From the NCBI RefSeq assembly GCF_030272615.1, contig NC_081412.1, forward strand, positions 540,286,335 through 540,350,334: DNA of 64,000 nucleotides. Direction: 5' to 3'. Position 1 is the first letter of the stretch. The number at the start of each line of letters is the position of its first letter. A program made the position numbers and the translations under genes. Below, one piece after another: positions 37,516 through 49,976 of the stretch. Source of the DNA: Cryptomeria japonica (Eukaryota > Streptophyta > Pinopsida > Cupressales > Cupressaceae). Below the pieces are notes generated by a model that saw nothing but the letters and a program-made list of their open reading frames with translations, was not told the DNA's origin and ran no database searches.

Positions 37516-38438
37516 TGAGAAATCTTTAATTTGGGTTTTTATTTTAACTATATAGGATAAAGCAATAATAGACAAGATTAAATAGTAGTCAATTTATGTA
37601 AATTTATTGGGGAAGTAAAATTAAGTAAAACAAATAGAAACCAAGTGATTGGCCAATATGTCTAGGGTTGAAAAATTCCTTTTGAGTGTTATACATTTCT
37701 AGGTCATCTTGTATATTTTGAGGGTGTATATATACATATATGTCTATATATTCATCACTAGTGTCAGTGTTTAGTTGCCAGAGTTCTTGCAAAATATTTG
37801 AGATAATGGTTAGTGTGCTAGCTGAGTTACAGTATGAATAATTAAGTAATTAAGATGGAAAATAACAATAAAGAGAACGCGATGAAAGGCTATTAGATGT
37901 AGAAATAAAATGTTCATATTATCAAAACCTATTAGATGGTGGTTACAAGTGTTTTCTCTCTTTTAATGTATGTGACCATTAGATATTGTCTATAATGATG
38001 CAATGAGATTCCTTTCCTTATTGAATTTTAAGAACAAATTAAATGAATATTTTTTATAAAATTTCAATGAAAAATAGAATACATAATGTTTTTTCATTAT
38101 CCCTAATGTTTTATTAATATAAGATTGAAAAAAGAGAGACTTAAATAAGATCAAGAGATCTCTCTTACATTGTCATTTATGATATAAGGACATGTAAATG
38201 CATCCTAATGAATGCAAGGGACTGATTATATATTAAAATCCATAATGATAATTATAAACAATCTATGATAGTTTTTTTGTTATTACAAATTATGATAATG
38301 GTGAGAATGAATGCTAATGCTTGCATCACACTCACTTAGTTCCGTAGCAGGCTTCATATGCATATGTTCACTTTGGATAAAAGAAATGGAAGTGTGATAC
38401 ATAATAACTCCTTATATCTTCCCAAGGTGATAGTTTTA
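37516..38438. other. Gene-free spacer
   Basis: AT-rich, no supported feature. Confidence 0.5.
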
Positions 38439-38498
38439 TGTGATTGTCTTTTGGTACTATCAACTTCATGTGATTGTCTTTTGGTACTATCAACTTCA
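38439..38498 (+). repeat. Perfect 30-bp tandem duplication
   Basis: TGTGATTGTCTTTTGGTACT plus ATCAACTTCA is repeated exactly and head to tail, so the duplication is recent compared with its surroundings. Confidence 0.95.
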
Positions 38499-38639
38499 AG
38501 AATATGAGATGGATTGTATGTTATGGTTGAGTTGGATTGTATACTATCTTCCGACTGTCCATTCACACAAGGTTAAGGCAATCTGCCACTGGCAGATCCT
38601 ACCAAATTTGATGAAGATTGATTTATCTTAATCAGAGAC

Positions 38640-38930
38640 AACGAGACAACGGTCCTTCTCATGTGCGATGGAAATCGTACAAACTTTATCTGTGAGAGAG
38701 GCAAATGTAATATTTTCCAGCATCCCGCCTGGTCACGCCATAATAGGAACGTTGGAATGGGGTATAGACATCCATTCAAAAACATAGGAGGAAAGGTTTT
38801 AGTAGAAAATGTTCCGGCGGACATGCAAGCATAACATGGAATCATAAACAAGGCATGTGAACCACTAACAAAATGCCTCCCAAAAGTATGAGCTCCCTCC
38901 AAGCAGTGAGAATTCATGCATCTTCACCTC
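38640..38930 (+). pseudogene. Possible decayed PPR-protein fragment
   Basis: The plus-strand segment around 38700-38770 translates as ANVIFSSIPPGHAIIGTLEW and then GIDIHS. It resembles the FASVLPAC...LEQGxxIH segment of plant pentatricopeptide-repeat proteins, with frame disruption. The block is also richer in G+C than its neighbours. Only one repeat-sized region is visible and the match is by eye; it could be chance. Confidence 0.25.
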
Positions 38931-40069
38931 TCTCCACAATCCTCTCTTCAAAGTGTTCCATGCTATTGCTACATCAGCATTTTTCAGAAATAGTTATCTA
39001 GTTTCTAGAATGCACTAAAGCATCATTATCTTCTATACATTATAATAGATATTTATGTCCTTTTCTCTCTAACTCTCCTTAACTTCCACTATCATTCGCT
39101 TTCTTCTTTTTCTTTTCTTTTTAGCCTACACATTAGAAAAGAATGCCCTTCCCTTGTGAAAAGGTCAACTACACCACGTTTATAAGCTCATTTTTAGCCC
39201 AACGATTATTATCTTCTAACATGTGTTGAAAGGAGAGCATAAAAGGAAATGAACTTAGCTAGGGAAGAAAACTAGGATAGGATGTGTAATACAATCACAT
39301 ACATTATATGCTTTCAAATGCAATAATATCAATACAATATTGATAGGTGAAATCTAGTTTAACATGAAGTAAGAAATGATTCAACGATTCAATGTGACGT
39401 TTGAAAGAGGGAAAGCATAGCTTAAGAGAGAATTAAGGTTTAACCCACATCCAAAGCTCACCCTCTAGTATCACCTCCTTGTCTTCAAAAGAATGAAATC
39501 TCTCAATAAAAAACAACCCTAGCACAAGGAAATACCTCAATAGAGACCTTAGTAAGAGGCTTCCATGACATAGTTACCCATTGATGTAGATCTAGAAGGG
39601 AAGGTCATAGCTTGTTAAACCTTCTAGTCAAGTCTCAACAAGTATAAAAAAAACCATTATCCAACACTTCTTATCCACAAACGATTATTGGGAGAGTTTG
39701 AGCATACGACATGGGTTGAGCTTTGGCAAATAGAGGAGTGCAAGAAGAGGGAATCCCCATACCAGCTATTGTGTAGGAAATTACACCAACCCCACTAACA
39801 AGCAAACTAGAACCCTCTCCATATCATCCACAATGTAAATAAGGACACCATCCAAGTTGTGGAACCACCACTATCACTAGCATTTTTAGCCTCAACGTCA
39901 TCATTGACAAAGTCCTAAGTAAAAGAGGATTGTTTGGGACCACAACAAATGTACCAAATATTTGAAGAGTAGTAAACAAAGGGGGTGAAACCCCTATAGA
40001 GCCACATAGGACAATAATAACAGGTGAGTGTGTCATTTTTTTTTTGTTCTATTTTTGTTATTCTTGTTG
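38931..40069. other. Gene-free spacer
   Basis: No supported gene or repeat. Confidence 0.5.
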
Positions 40070-40383
40070 CTTTTGAACATGGGGGTTTCACTTATTGAAC
40101 CTGGGTTATAGTACGTGCATTCATGGCATACTAAAGAATCTCCCTATTTTCAAAAAATATTGCCCTAAACTCTTTTTTTTGTCACCCCCTACCAATACAC
40201 AACCTGGATTAAAAACCTCCCTATTTCAACCAAATATTGTATTTTTTCATAGCCAAAATTAAAAACCCCCTATTTTCACTGATAGGCAATATATTGCACC
40301 CTCATTTTTGGGATATTAAACCCCCCAATATGAATGCACGTGATATAATATTGCCTAGCCAGTGAAGCCCCCGTGCCTTTAAA
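40070..40383. mobile_element. hAT-like MITE with imperfect 8-bp target duplications
   Basis: The element proper is 40078-40375 (298 bp). The left end CATGGGGGTTTCACT and right end AGTGAAGCCCCCGTG are inverted repeats. The inverted similarity extends inward over about 45 bases, including GTACGTGCATTCAT against ATGAATGCACGTGA. The flanks CTTTTGAA (40070-40077) and CCTTTAAA (40376-40383) agree at six of eight positions, both differences being transitions. An 8-bp duplication and CA(N)GGGG ends are typical of hAT elements. It is non-coding. Confidence 0.72.
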
Positions 40384-43007
40384 ACATATCTTCGAATACT
40401 CTGTGAATACCCTTTTCATCTTTGAATAAAGTTTCATTTGAAATATGTATCTAAAGTGAAATGACTCAGCTACATTATTGGTTTAGTGCTATCTATTGGT
40501 GATCTTTATGATTTTTACTTCATGGACATATTTAACATGTCACTAAAGGAGTAGTCTTGAAATGTTCTAACAATGGTCTTCCAAGTAGAATGTAGAAAAA
40601 AATCTATAGAGAAGATAACACATCTTAAATCTTGTACTATTTTAACTCCAAAGTCAAGTGGCAAGATGACAAAATTCAAATTCTTAAGAAGTAACATTCA
40701 ATTTATCATCTTTAAAGAAACCCCAAAATGTGCACTTGGTGTGGAACTTGCCTTTGTAGAAACAAATAGATCTTCTAATCATGTGTTATATTGATTAGTT
40801 GGATCAATTAAAACATCTCAAATTTCACATTCATCAATTATGCTTTAAGATACAATGGTCCATTATAATTGTTACATGGAATTTTCTCATCATAAAATGG
40901 AACCAATCGATCAATAGGAAGAGGAAGATGTAGCATACCTTCTTCTCATGTTCTACATTATCACATGCCTCAACATTATGTGAATATGTTTATATCAAAT
41001 TGCATTAAGAAAGGTAAACCAATGAATATTTGTTATAATTACCTTCTTCAACTTTGATTGTAAATTGTCAATGAGATCTTGTACTTTGAAAGCTAACCAA
41101 GATTATTTGTAATGTTCCTTAACACTAATAGTTGTAAAATGATTGATTATTATATGATTGAGGAATCTAAGGTTTGATGGTATCCAATAGACAAGTGGGA
41201 GTAAGCGTAATAAGATTAGCTCTCAACAAAGTTTGAAGCAAATCATCCATGGATTGTTAAAGATTAGTGAACTTCCAAGGGGCATTTGGTTAATAAGAAG
41301 AAAGAGAAGTATTAACCACTTGATTCACATTTTTCTTTATCTCACTCAACTTGAAAATTGGTTTGACTTATAAAACCTAGAAGAGTAGGAATCATTTTGA
41401 CTTGATCTTTATTTGAAGGTATTATGTGCTAGCAATTTATATTCTATAGTTATAACACATGCACACAAATCCATGAAAGAAGCAAAATTGTTCCAATACA
41501 CATTACTTGAATCAATTTAATTAACCTTAATAATAATATTTTGCACTTTGAGGTCATATAAGTAATGAACTTGGACCATATAGATTGAAATTAGATGACA
41601 ATCATTAATGTGTTAAAGCATACTCAAATAAATTAGTGACTATTAAGGAGAATATATTAACTATAGATTGTTTGTGAACAATTTAGTGAGATCATCAAAT
41701 ATAAAATAAAATACACCCTTAAGCAAGTGAAAAGAACCATGATAGCAAAATCTTTCCCGTATATGGAAATAGCTTTGTCAACAACTTGTCCTCATAAAGG
41801 AATTCTACAAATGCAACTATAAAAACCTAAGATATATATTAGAGTTATCTCTTCCATCATACATTAAAAATCAAGGTGTCACAAAACCCATGGCCAATTT
41901 ACATGTCACAATGCCATAAGATAGTGGTCTATTAACTTCCTTAAATTCATCAATATCATTAGGCTTGGCTTTACATCCACTTTCATTTAAATTTAAGTCT
42001 ATTTTGTGAAATAGTGCATGTAGGATAGAGGAAGGGGTGATGGCTAAATGGGAACTATAGGGATGGGTGTGGGTGAATGTGTGGGGGATGAGACGGGTCA
42101 ATCAAATAATGGCTTGGGATAAAAGCATGGAAGAGGAAAGATACTTGGGGGATTAAGAGTATGGGTGGGGAAGTGGCATGGCTAACTAGAGTAACAATAG
42201 GTCCAATAGTTATGCATGAAAAAGGTGTGGAAGTGTGGTACATCATATCGGTAATGGGTATCACAAGAGGAATGTATCCAAGAGCAAGGCCATAAGGTAG
42301 AGGCTAAGTAAGGCACTAAATGGTGCAACACTAGTGACCACGGTATAATGAGATTGAATAGTGATAGTGGAAGGAGTAATGGTAATGGAAAGATCTACCA
42401 TAGAAGTGGTAGTGGGAATAGATGCACTAGTTAATATATAAGAAATAAGCTTAGTGAAGTCTATTTGCAAAGCCCATAGCACATACAATTTACTTGCAAA
42501 CATATTATGAAACATATCACTAGTTGTTTAGGATTCTCTACACTAATCAAAATACACAATTCATTTGCAAAATTTTACTTATCCATATGAGCATCAAGAT
42601 CATCCTTCCCATTATTCTCATTTTGATCACTGGAATAGACCTCATATTGGTGATTTGGACCATACTAGGGTTTAGATAGTCACTCTTGCGTGGCATAAAC
42701 AAAAAATATGAAAAGAAAGCTCAAATTCACACTTTTAGATTGAAAATTAAAATAACATAGTATATATTATCTAAAATGCAAACTTCAATGTGATAACCAA
42801 GGGTGGATAGAGTGAAAAAAAAAATCACAATAAAGTAAACAAACCCTGATAGAAAAATAAATATCAATGAAGCACAAGGATGCAAAATGATGTTCAAATT
42901 TGAAAATAGGATTTAATCTCAAAAAAACTGTAGATCTAAAAACCCTAACGTAAAATAAAACCATAATAGAAGATTGGAAGAGTAGGATCAAACAGGTTCA
43001 CCAAAAA
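40384..43007 (-). mobile_element. Gypsy remnant (gag-protease region)
   Basis: Minus-strand segment 40700-40510 reads NFVILPLDFGVKIVQDLRCV, like the retropepsin stretch of plant Gypsy gag-pro proteins. To its right lie long, mostly non-coding or heavily decayed sequences leading to a primer site and LTR at 42988-43008. Reading order on the minus strand (LTR, primer site, internal) fits one element. It is very decayed; no second LTR was found. Confidence 0.4.
42988..43003 (-). other. Primer-binding site next to an LTR
   Basis: Minus strand TGGTGAACCTGTTTGA directly inside TGTGAAGG at 43008. It is close to the TGGTGAACCCGG site of the outer Gypsy element at 20219. Confidence 0.5.
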
Positions 43008-44070
43008 TGTGAAGGAAAATGAACTTTCCTTAATTAGGTAGATGCAATCAAATAAGCACAAGCAGCCAAGATTAACTAAAATTTTGCCAAGGTATAGTAA
43101 TCTCCTAATTCGTAACAGTTAAATTGCGGAAGCAACTAGTACTTAGCTCAATGGCTGAAGAATGATGCCATAAAGAGAAGAATCTAGAATATGCTTGATA
43201 TTAAGTTTGGTAAGAGTGCATCTCCATTAGAAAACTATATAGTTTCCATTCAATCTATGCTTTGTCAAAGGACATATTCACAAATCTAAAATGATGTTGC
43301 AATTGCAAATCTAGATTCTAGTCTAGACTTGTTAATTCTCTATAGCTTCACCTAATGTGTGGCAAGCTACTCTACTCTTCTTGAGTAACCAAAGACTTCA
43401 AAATATTTAATTAAAAAAAAATCTTAAGGGCTATAAATTAGTCATACATAGACATGTTCTAGATCAACCACCAAAAATTGAAGAGCAAAAATAGCAAGCA
43501 AGCACCTAAAAGTGCAAATTTGTTACTACTTTTCTTGCACCAAATCAAAATGTATCACTATTAGTTGCTCTCTAGAGTGAATGATTTCTTGGCTCTTCAA
43601 ATGATTGGGTGATGATTAGAATGAACGTATTTAATGTCTTAAATGCTAAGACATGGCATCAAGTTGTACCATATGTGTTTAGTTGGCTCAAGCCAAAAGG
43701 TGAATGAAGCCTATTGGCCCAAATTTAAAATTATGGAAAGAAAAAGGTTCACACCTTGTTCCTAAATGTACTAACAACCAAATTCAAGAGACAAACAACT
43801 AAATAGAGGTAAGTGAACAGAAATGTATAGAAGTGTGATAAGCGGACAAAGAAGGCAATGTATTAGAGTGTGTAAATGGATTGTGTAGGGTTAAGTGTAG
43901 AAAGATATGTCTATGTATTGATGGGTAAAAGGCTAAAACGGTGTGCCCAACATTATACAAAAGCATGCCATTTGTCACTGTACATGCATCACAACACTTG
44001 CCCAGAATAAACAGAAAACTAAATGGGAAATAGCATTGGTATACAAATTTCACTATTACAACCATAATCA
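43008..44070 (-). repeat. Probable Gypsy 5' LTR
   Basis: Begins TGTGAAGGAAAATGAAC next to the primer site, mirroring TGTGATGGTGAAAAA at 20223. The right end is uncertain. Confidence 0.4.
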
Positions 44071-44294
44071 ATCAATTAATTAAAATATTAAGATATATTA
44101 ATAATTTATGTATCGAGATAATTAAATCAAAAGGAAACTACATTTGATGAAAGAAACAGCCAAGAAAAACATGAAATGGTCAATGTCCCGTTGCATTTCT
44201 TGCTACTAAGCTCAAGATTGGTTAGCAGCTCCTCCCATCGTGCAGATGGTATCAAGAACAGATGGTGCCTCCTATTAAAAGCTTATAATTAGCA

Positions 44295-44659
44295 ATTTAT
44301 AAGTTGTTTTTTAATGTGTTTGGCCTTCCTAAGGCAACCTTTATGCTCACTTCCTAAGTCTTCTTGTTCATTGCAGAGACTCGACCCATGTTTGGGAGGC
44401 TTTTGTGAATATGCTGGATATATTTTGTAACGGCTCTTTCCGGGGTGGTGTAGCAGGGAGGAGGTGCCAAGAAAAAAAGTTGGCTTGTGCGTTCAACTTA
44501 GAACTCGGCGATTTTTAAGTTGTTCTTTTATGGGTTTGGCCCCTCTAAGGTAATCTTTATCTTCAACTTCTAAAATCTTCATGTTCAATTGCAGACACAC
44601 TACCCATGTTTGTGGGGCTTATATAAATATGTTTATTGGCATATTTTGTCAGCTCTTTA
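44295..44659 (+). repeat. Diverged direct duplication, about 146 bp, offset 216
   Basis: 44295-44440 and 44511-44659 align along their length, for example ACCCATGTTTGGGAGGCTT against ACCCATGTTTGTGGGGCTT, and GTAACGGCTCTTT against GTCAGCTCTTT. No coding motif was seen. Confidence 0.8.
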
Positions 44660-46002
44660 CTGCTGAGACAAATCGTGTATGTACTATGACTGTTTTATTA
44701 TCAATTAGTATTAGGGTAGACTACACGTAAAACCTTTTCTTTTGCATTGGCAAAAACAAAATAAATATAAATACGGAATCTTGATCTAAGGAATATAATT
44801 TTCCATATTAAAAGATGGTTGAGGCAATCTAGCACGAACAACAAATAATCCATAAATTTATCAGCCCAAACTCACTTTAGAATCATACCCAACAACAAAG
44901 GCTCTTGAAACAAGTATCACGGAAAAAAAAGTAGACAGATGTTCTAACATTAATAAACAAGGTATCATCTCCTAAATCAAGTCACAACCTTCAGAAGGAA
45001 TGGCTATCCAGCCCCAAGAATGCACCAAACATGTATTATAATATATTTATAATGTATAGAGGATAATGATGCCTTGGTCCATTCTAGGGACTGGATGGTC
45101 GTTTCCTAGAATATCATGCCCTGACCTCGTTTTATCCATGCAACAACAGATCTACCCAGATAATCCATTTTTCTGCAATCTTATGATAAACATTGCTGCA
45201 GAAAATCGAGATATTTAAAGAGAAGTAAATTCATCAATATACACAAAATAAACCCATCATGAGGACGCGAGCTTGTACTCTAGAAATCACTCTTGATATT
45301 CTTGGTGTACTTTATTTGGTCTTTTTCATTTAAGCTAGTGAGGCTAAGAGCTCAAGCAGAATCTCACACTTACCAGGGCATCTTTAAGCTCAACGCACAG
45401 TAGTTGTAGAGAATTCATACAAGTAGAAATGGCCTTTATGGTCAAACATTATCCATTTTACTAATTGCATGATGACAAACTCAAAACTAATTAACATGAT
45501 CAACCAAATATCTATATATTCTCTCCCTTTTAAAAATCAATCAAACTACCAAAATTATGTCTTGGGTTATCAGCTAAACTGCCTCGATGATGTATAGATC
45601 TGTCAACTTTGCTTACTACAGTATAAATTGCACGCTTTGAGAGACATGTTCTTCAACAAGACTAGTAAGCCAATATAAAACCTTAACATTCCAAAGCCAT
45701 TTCAAGATAATTTTGAAAATGAAATTGCAGATATCATTGAGAAAATGCTGAAAGAAAATGAGTCTACATTAATTAATGTGGCATTGAATGAATATTAAAG
45801 ACCAAATCCAGTGTTGCAGACAATTCACTTGATTGATTTCTTCCCATCAAAGATTCCACAATTTGGTTAATTCCTATAGAAATACCATACTTTACAAAAA
45901 GCTGAAAGATTGATTTTATACATTCTGAGAAATATATCACATACCCATAAAAGAATCAGTAAGCATTCTAGAAAGTCACTAGTCTTACATTCGGTTCTTT
46001 TC
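44660..46002. other. Downstream flank of the TPK gene
   Basis: No gene or repeat supported. The 3' untranslated region of the minus-strand TPK gene must begin just below 46003; no convincing poly(A) signal could be chosen. Confidence 0.5.
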
Positions 46003-47288
46003 TCAATCTTCTGGTGCTTGCCCTGTGAGGTTTAAGTCAGATGCTGTGACTGTACCTGAATGGTCTGCATCAAGCATATTGAATTCTTTGATAAGAAGTG
46101 CCACATCTTCCTCTTCAATCTTCCCCATCTCTTTCAGTTTATAAAGAACAAACTCTGAAGGGCTGTAGAGTGACATTAAATTAAAACCACAATCTCTGAA
46201 TTAAATAGTTGAAGTTGCAATGGCATAGAAAAACAGAAAACATTGCCACAACTACTTCATAGACTTTTCATTTTTCTACATTGCGTACCTATACGTTCAC
46301 ATTTCACTATAATTTCTACTTTTTACATTTCTGAGTATAAACTAAGAATTTTGTCTTAATGCAACATATTGGAAATACTGTACCTGACAGCTCCATCAGA
46401 ATCCATATCTGCTGCCTCCAAATCTGCCCTTGTTGTCCTGCGACTCAAAACCCAGTGCACCATTGACTGTTGCCTATCTTCAGTTCTTACCTCGGCAAGG
46501 TCCAAGAAGACCTGTATCAGACATAGGGTACTGACCATAATCCAAAAACTAGCAAATATGCGTCCAATTTTTGTTGAAAAGCTTTGATCTCCATATCCTA
46601 ATGATGTAATTGTTGCGCACACACAATAGAATGAATTGAGTAAATCCAACCCCTCAACTTTATAAAGGAAAACAATTCCAATGACTATCAGAGCCAGCAA
46701 GATTAAAAGGGACACCAAGAGCTTCAACTTTGATTTGTTGATCTTAGTTTCATTCAATAAGTCATTAGAACCATTATTTTGTTGCTTGTGAAACGCTTTT
46801 ATCAATAACTTTTCCTGCTTCTCCACAAGGTAATCTGCTGCACCACTAAGAAGCAAGCCCACAAGGGCCATTCCAGAAAAGACAAAGAAGCAAGCTAAAA
46901 GCTTCGGGAGAGCGCCGTTGGGCACAAGATCTCCATAACCAACAGAAGTCATTGTTACAACGGTGAAATATAAAGCATCAACCAGCCTGCTTGTCCTTAA
47001 ACCTCTCAGTTCATCCTCTACATTATAAAAACAAATCATGCCCACTCCCAAGTAAATGAACAGGACCAACCCAGCTTGAGAGAGAGTAGGACGAATGCCT
47101 TTAGTTTTATAGGGTAATATAGAGTGCATATCCTCTATTTTAGTTTTATTTTTATTTGAATAAGATGATGGAGCAGTTCTGCAATGATAAAGTCGCCTTG
47201 ATCTTGAACTTACATCCTTCTCAGGTGGCCTCGAAAAATTAGGCAAGAGGGGCTCATTTACTCCATTCTCTTTCACCAAATCTTCCAT
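46003..47288 (-). CDS. Two-pore potassium channel (TPK/KCO), 354 aa, two exons
   Basis: CDS is complement(46003-46162, 46384-47288): 1065 bases, in frame across the splice. Plant TPK channels are dimeric K+ channels, mostly of the vacuolar membrane, opened by cytosolic Ca2+. Residue landmarks: membrane segments at about 72-90, 129-148, 188-208 and 241-262; pore filters TMTSVGYGD at 112-120 and TITSLGYGD at 226-234. EF-hand loops lie at 294-305 (DMDSDGAVSPSE) and 333-344 (DADHSGTVTASD). The N-terminal HCRTAPSS (35-42) sits where TPK1-type channels carry a 14-3-3 site. Length is close to the roughly 360 residues usual for the family. The start gives the expected N-terminus and follows a spliced leader. 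No disruption was seen. The subtype (TPK1-like) is inferred from two GYGD filters and two EF-hands. Confidence 0.96.
46163..46383 (-). other. TPK intron (221 bp)
   Basis: Donor GTCAG|GTACAG ends exon 1 at 46384. Acceptor CTCTACAG| precedes exon 2 at 46162. Joining them gives Ser302 and keeps the EF-hand loop intact. The intron falls inside the first EF-hand. Confidence 0.93.
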
Positions 47289-47443
47289 TCTAGATGCGTA
47301 AAACTATAATGAATTTGTTAAGCAAAATGTACAGATTAAAACATCCAAAGCCTATGCATAATCACAAGCTGCTTCCAATTTGAAGCTTTTCTGGTGCACC
47401 ATATTCTTCAGAGGACCCACTTTTGTTTGACTACCCATTTAAT
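47289..47443 (-). other. TPK 5' untranslated segment with an upstream ORF
   Basis: A strong acceptor TTTCTTTCTTTCAG| ends at 47444, so the 155 bases before the ATG look like the 3' part of a spliced leader. An upstream ORF of 28 codons plus stop (47438-47352, MGSQTKVGPLKNM...) lies wholly inside it and could lower translation of the channel. The acceptor is inferred from sequence only. Confidence 0.55.
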
Positions 47444-48063
47444 CTGAAAGAAAGAAACAATGATTAATACAAAATGCTGATCCAGAAAAACACTAATTCC
47501 ATATAAAAATTTCAATACTAGCATTTATTTATCTAACTTCTTTGCTCATGAGTCCAAATTATTCTGCCTCTTGAGACTAGCTTTATCAGAATAGAAAACA
47601 AATTGTTTGATCATTATTTCGGAGCATCCTTGGTAAGGTTTGACTAAACGTGAGTTGTGCATGAGAAAGTAAGTGCGCATGAAAGGATGAAGTGTCAGTC
47701 TACAGATAGCACTAAACATAAACCAAAGGATAAAGTTTGCATTCACTTTCCATTAGTTAGCTCATTTAAACAGAACATTGGAGAGGTTGGATTGGTATAG
47801 ATAAAGATGGATTGAATAGGAAATATTTCCATTTCTTTATAGGAAAAATTTGATAGTTATTTCTGATTTTCTCATTTCTGTATTACAGGGAATAATATGA
47901 GGAGTTTCAAATCATTCTTACAGCTTATATCATAGTCATATTTCATTGTAATAAAAATCATAAATGGTTTCAAATTCAAAATTTCGTGGAGTATTGCATC
48001 TTTTTTCTTATTTTATTCATATTGTTCTTTTTTCTTGCTAATGTCAAATATCTTCTGCACTCA

Positions 48064-48125
48064 GATCAGTTGAGCGGTTGGCACGTGTTGTAATGACCCC
48101 AACCATGGCATTGGATTAAAAGCTA
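48064..48125 (+). repeat. Possible tRNA-derived SINE fragment
   Basis: GATCAGTTGAGCGGTTGGCA, then GACCCCAACCATGGC, recalls the tRNA-like head of plant SINEs. A convincing B box is lacking. It would lie in the TPK leader intron. Confidence 0.3.
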
Positions 48126-49152
48126 CAGACTTATCAAGTAAACCTAATATGACCTCAACGACTAGATCAACAAGACTAATCAATTAAATGTGAAGTAGAA
48201 AGAAGTCAATCACACCTTTACTCATAAAATTTGAAGTCAAGTCACTACTATAAAAGAAAAAGCAAGTACTCTGAGAATCTGAACTTTTGAAATAAACACA
48301 AAGACGCCTTTTCATTTTTCAAACCATATCCATTGCATTCCTGGATCAGATAGAAGTGGAAAACCATATCATTTTAAAGTCGAATCATTGCCATAAAAGA
48401 AAAAGTTAAGTACTCTGAGTTTTCAAATAAATACAAAGATGCCTTTTCATTTGTCAACAAAGTATGATGCCCGCTTCAATTTATTAGCAGATTCTTCAAC
48501 TAGAGATTAAGCACCATATCCCTTGCATTCAAGGATCAGATAGAAGTTAAACCAAATATATTCATTAATTTACAGAAGGACGGCTGTGCCATCAGTGTTA
48601 CAATTTTTCACCGATGTAGACTGTGCCTTTGTGCATCAGTCCAATTATTTTGCCTCAAAACAAGCTATATAACTTCAGAACAAGAGCTACAGATTCTACC
48701 AATGTAATGTTGCAAACTATTAAAGACCTCAGAAAATAAATATACAAACCTACCCAACTACAAATGCACCAATAACAATCTCAATTCTATACACCAAATT
48801 TAGAGTCTAATCATCACCAAAAAAATGATATAGATTTCCAGGTAAAGACTACACCAATTATATAAAGCTGTATTTTCAAACAAAATGCCACACTCATTTC
48901 TGTAAAACAATGAATTCCGGATTTCTCATCCTATAATTCAATACTAAATGCTTACGACGCTGGATCAGGGAAAAACTAAAGATTTCAGAGGAGGAATCCA
49001 AAATGTAGAAAAGTTGCATATCAATCTCCACACTTCCAAAGAAAACCAAATCATGTAGGTGCTAGTAACCTAGAAACAGAACACCGATTTTTGAGCTGTG
49101 GTGTAATAGTAATGTTTTGCTTCCAATGTAGATACCACATGGCCTCCAAAAA

Positions 49153-49232
49153 TACTAAAACTCCCCGATTAACACCGCATCAGAGCATTGTATACTAAAA
49201 CTCCCCCATTAACCCCGCATCAGAGCATTGTC
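49153..49232 (+). repeat. 40-bp tandem duplication
   Basis: Units 49153-49192 and 49193-49232 (TACTAAAACTCCCC...CGCATCAGAGCATTGT) differ at about three positions. They abut the start of the LTR at 49233. Confidence 0.9.
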
Positions 49233-49558
49233 TGTTGGGCTATTGTCTAGCGGGAATGCAGATACATTCAGATTCAAAACGTGGTAAAACTCCCCCATAT
49301 CATTTTTGTATGTCACAGTATGACTATTCTCGATGTTTTAGGCTGCTCTATTGCTAAGCTATCAGATCCTTTATGATTTAGAGTACAGATTGTTCATACA
49401 AAACCCACTTAAATGCATATTGTGTTTATGTGGTATGGTGGATCTGATGTAAGAGTTGGCTTTCAATAAATCATTATTCAAAATTCTGTATGAGATCGGC
49501 TAGATGATGACCTAAAAGTCAGAGTTTTCATCCTAGATTTTCCAAAATGGTATCAGAG
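49233..49558 (+). mobile_element. Short Copia-like LTR with primer site
   Basis: A 312-bp block, TGTTGGGCTATTG...GATTTTCCA (49233-49544), carries AATAAA at 49465-49470, as an R region does. It is followed after three bases by TGGTATCAGAG at 49548-49558, the Met-tRNA primer site. No gag or pol follows recognisably, so it is a truncated fossil. It lies inside the inferred TPK leader intron, opposite in orientation to the gene. Confidence 0.65.
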
Positions 49559-49976
49559 TCGACGTTAAGGATCGATTTTGGTTTAGAGGGTAGGTAGGAC
49601 CTCCAGTGGCAATGTTGGGAAATCAGTGAACAATTGAAACATAAAGTTTATCAATCCATACTCAATATATAGGGCTAACTCAGTGGTAGATCAGCACATC
49701 TACGCATTCCCACTATTGAGATCCCAAAAATAAAAATAAAAGGGCATAAAAGAGTCTGCTACAAATAGCTTAGATCTCAAAATCAATTACAAATAGAGGG
49801 TCGCCTCTTAAAACACCCACAAGATCAGATTTGTTATTGGCATTTACCCAATTACAAATGCTGACTTATAAGACAATGAAACTCCAAAACGTCCACCCAA
49901 CAATAGCCCTAAATATACACAGTAAACTAAAGCAACTGTAACGAAAAACTTGCAACGAAAAATACAGAGAACTTAC

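Noticed and set aside
44247-44262. TGGTATCAAGAACAG, like a primer site
   Set aside because: No LTR-like end precedes it and the match fails after eight bases.
47546-47746. 66-codon minus-strand frame upstream of the channel
   Set aside because: No family motif, and it lies within the inferred leader intron.
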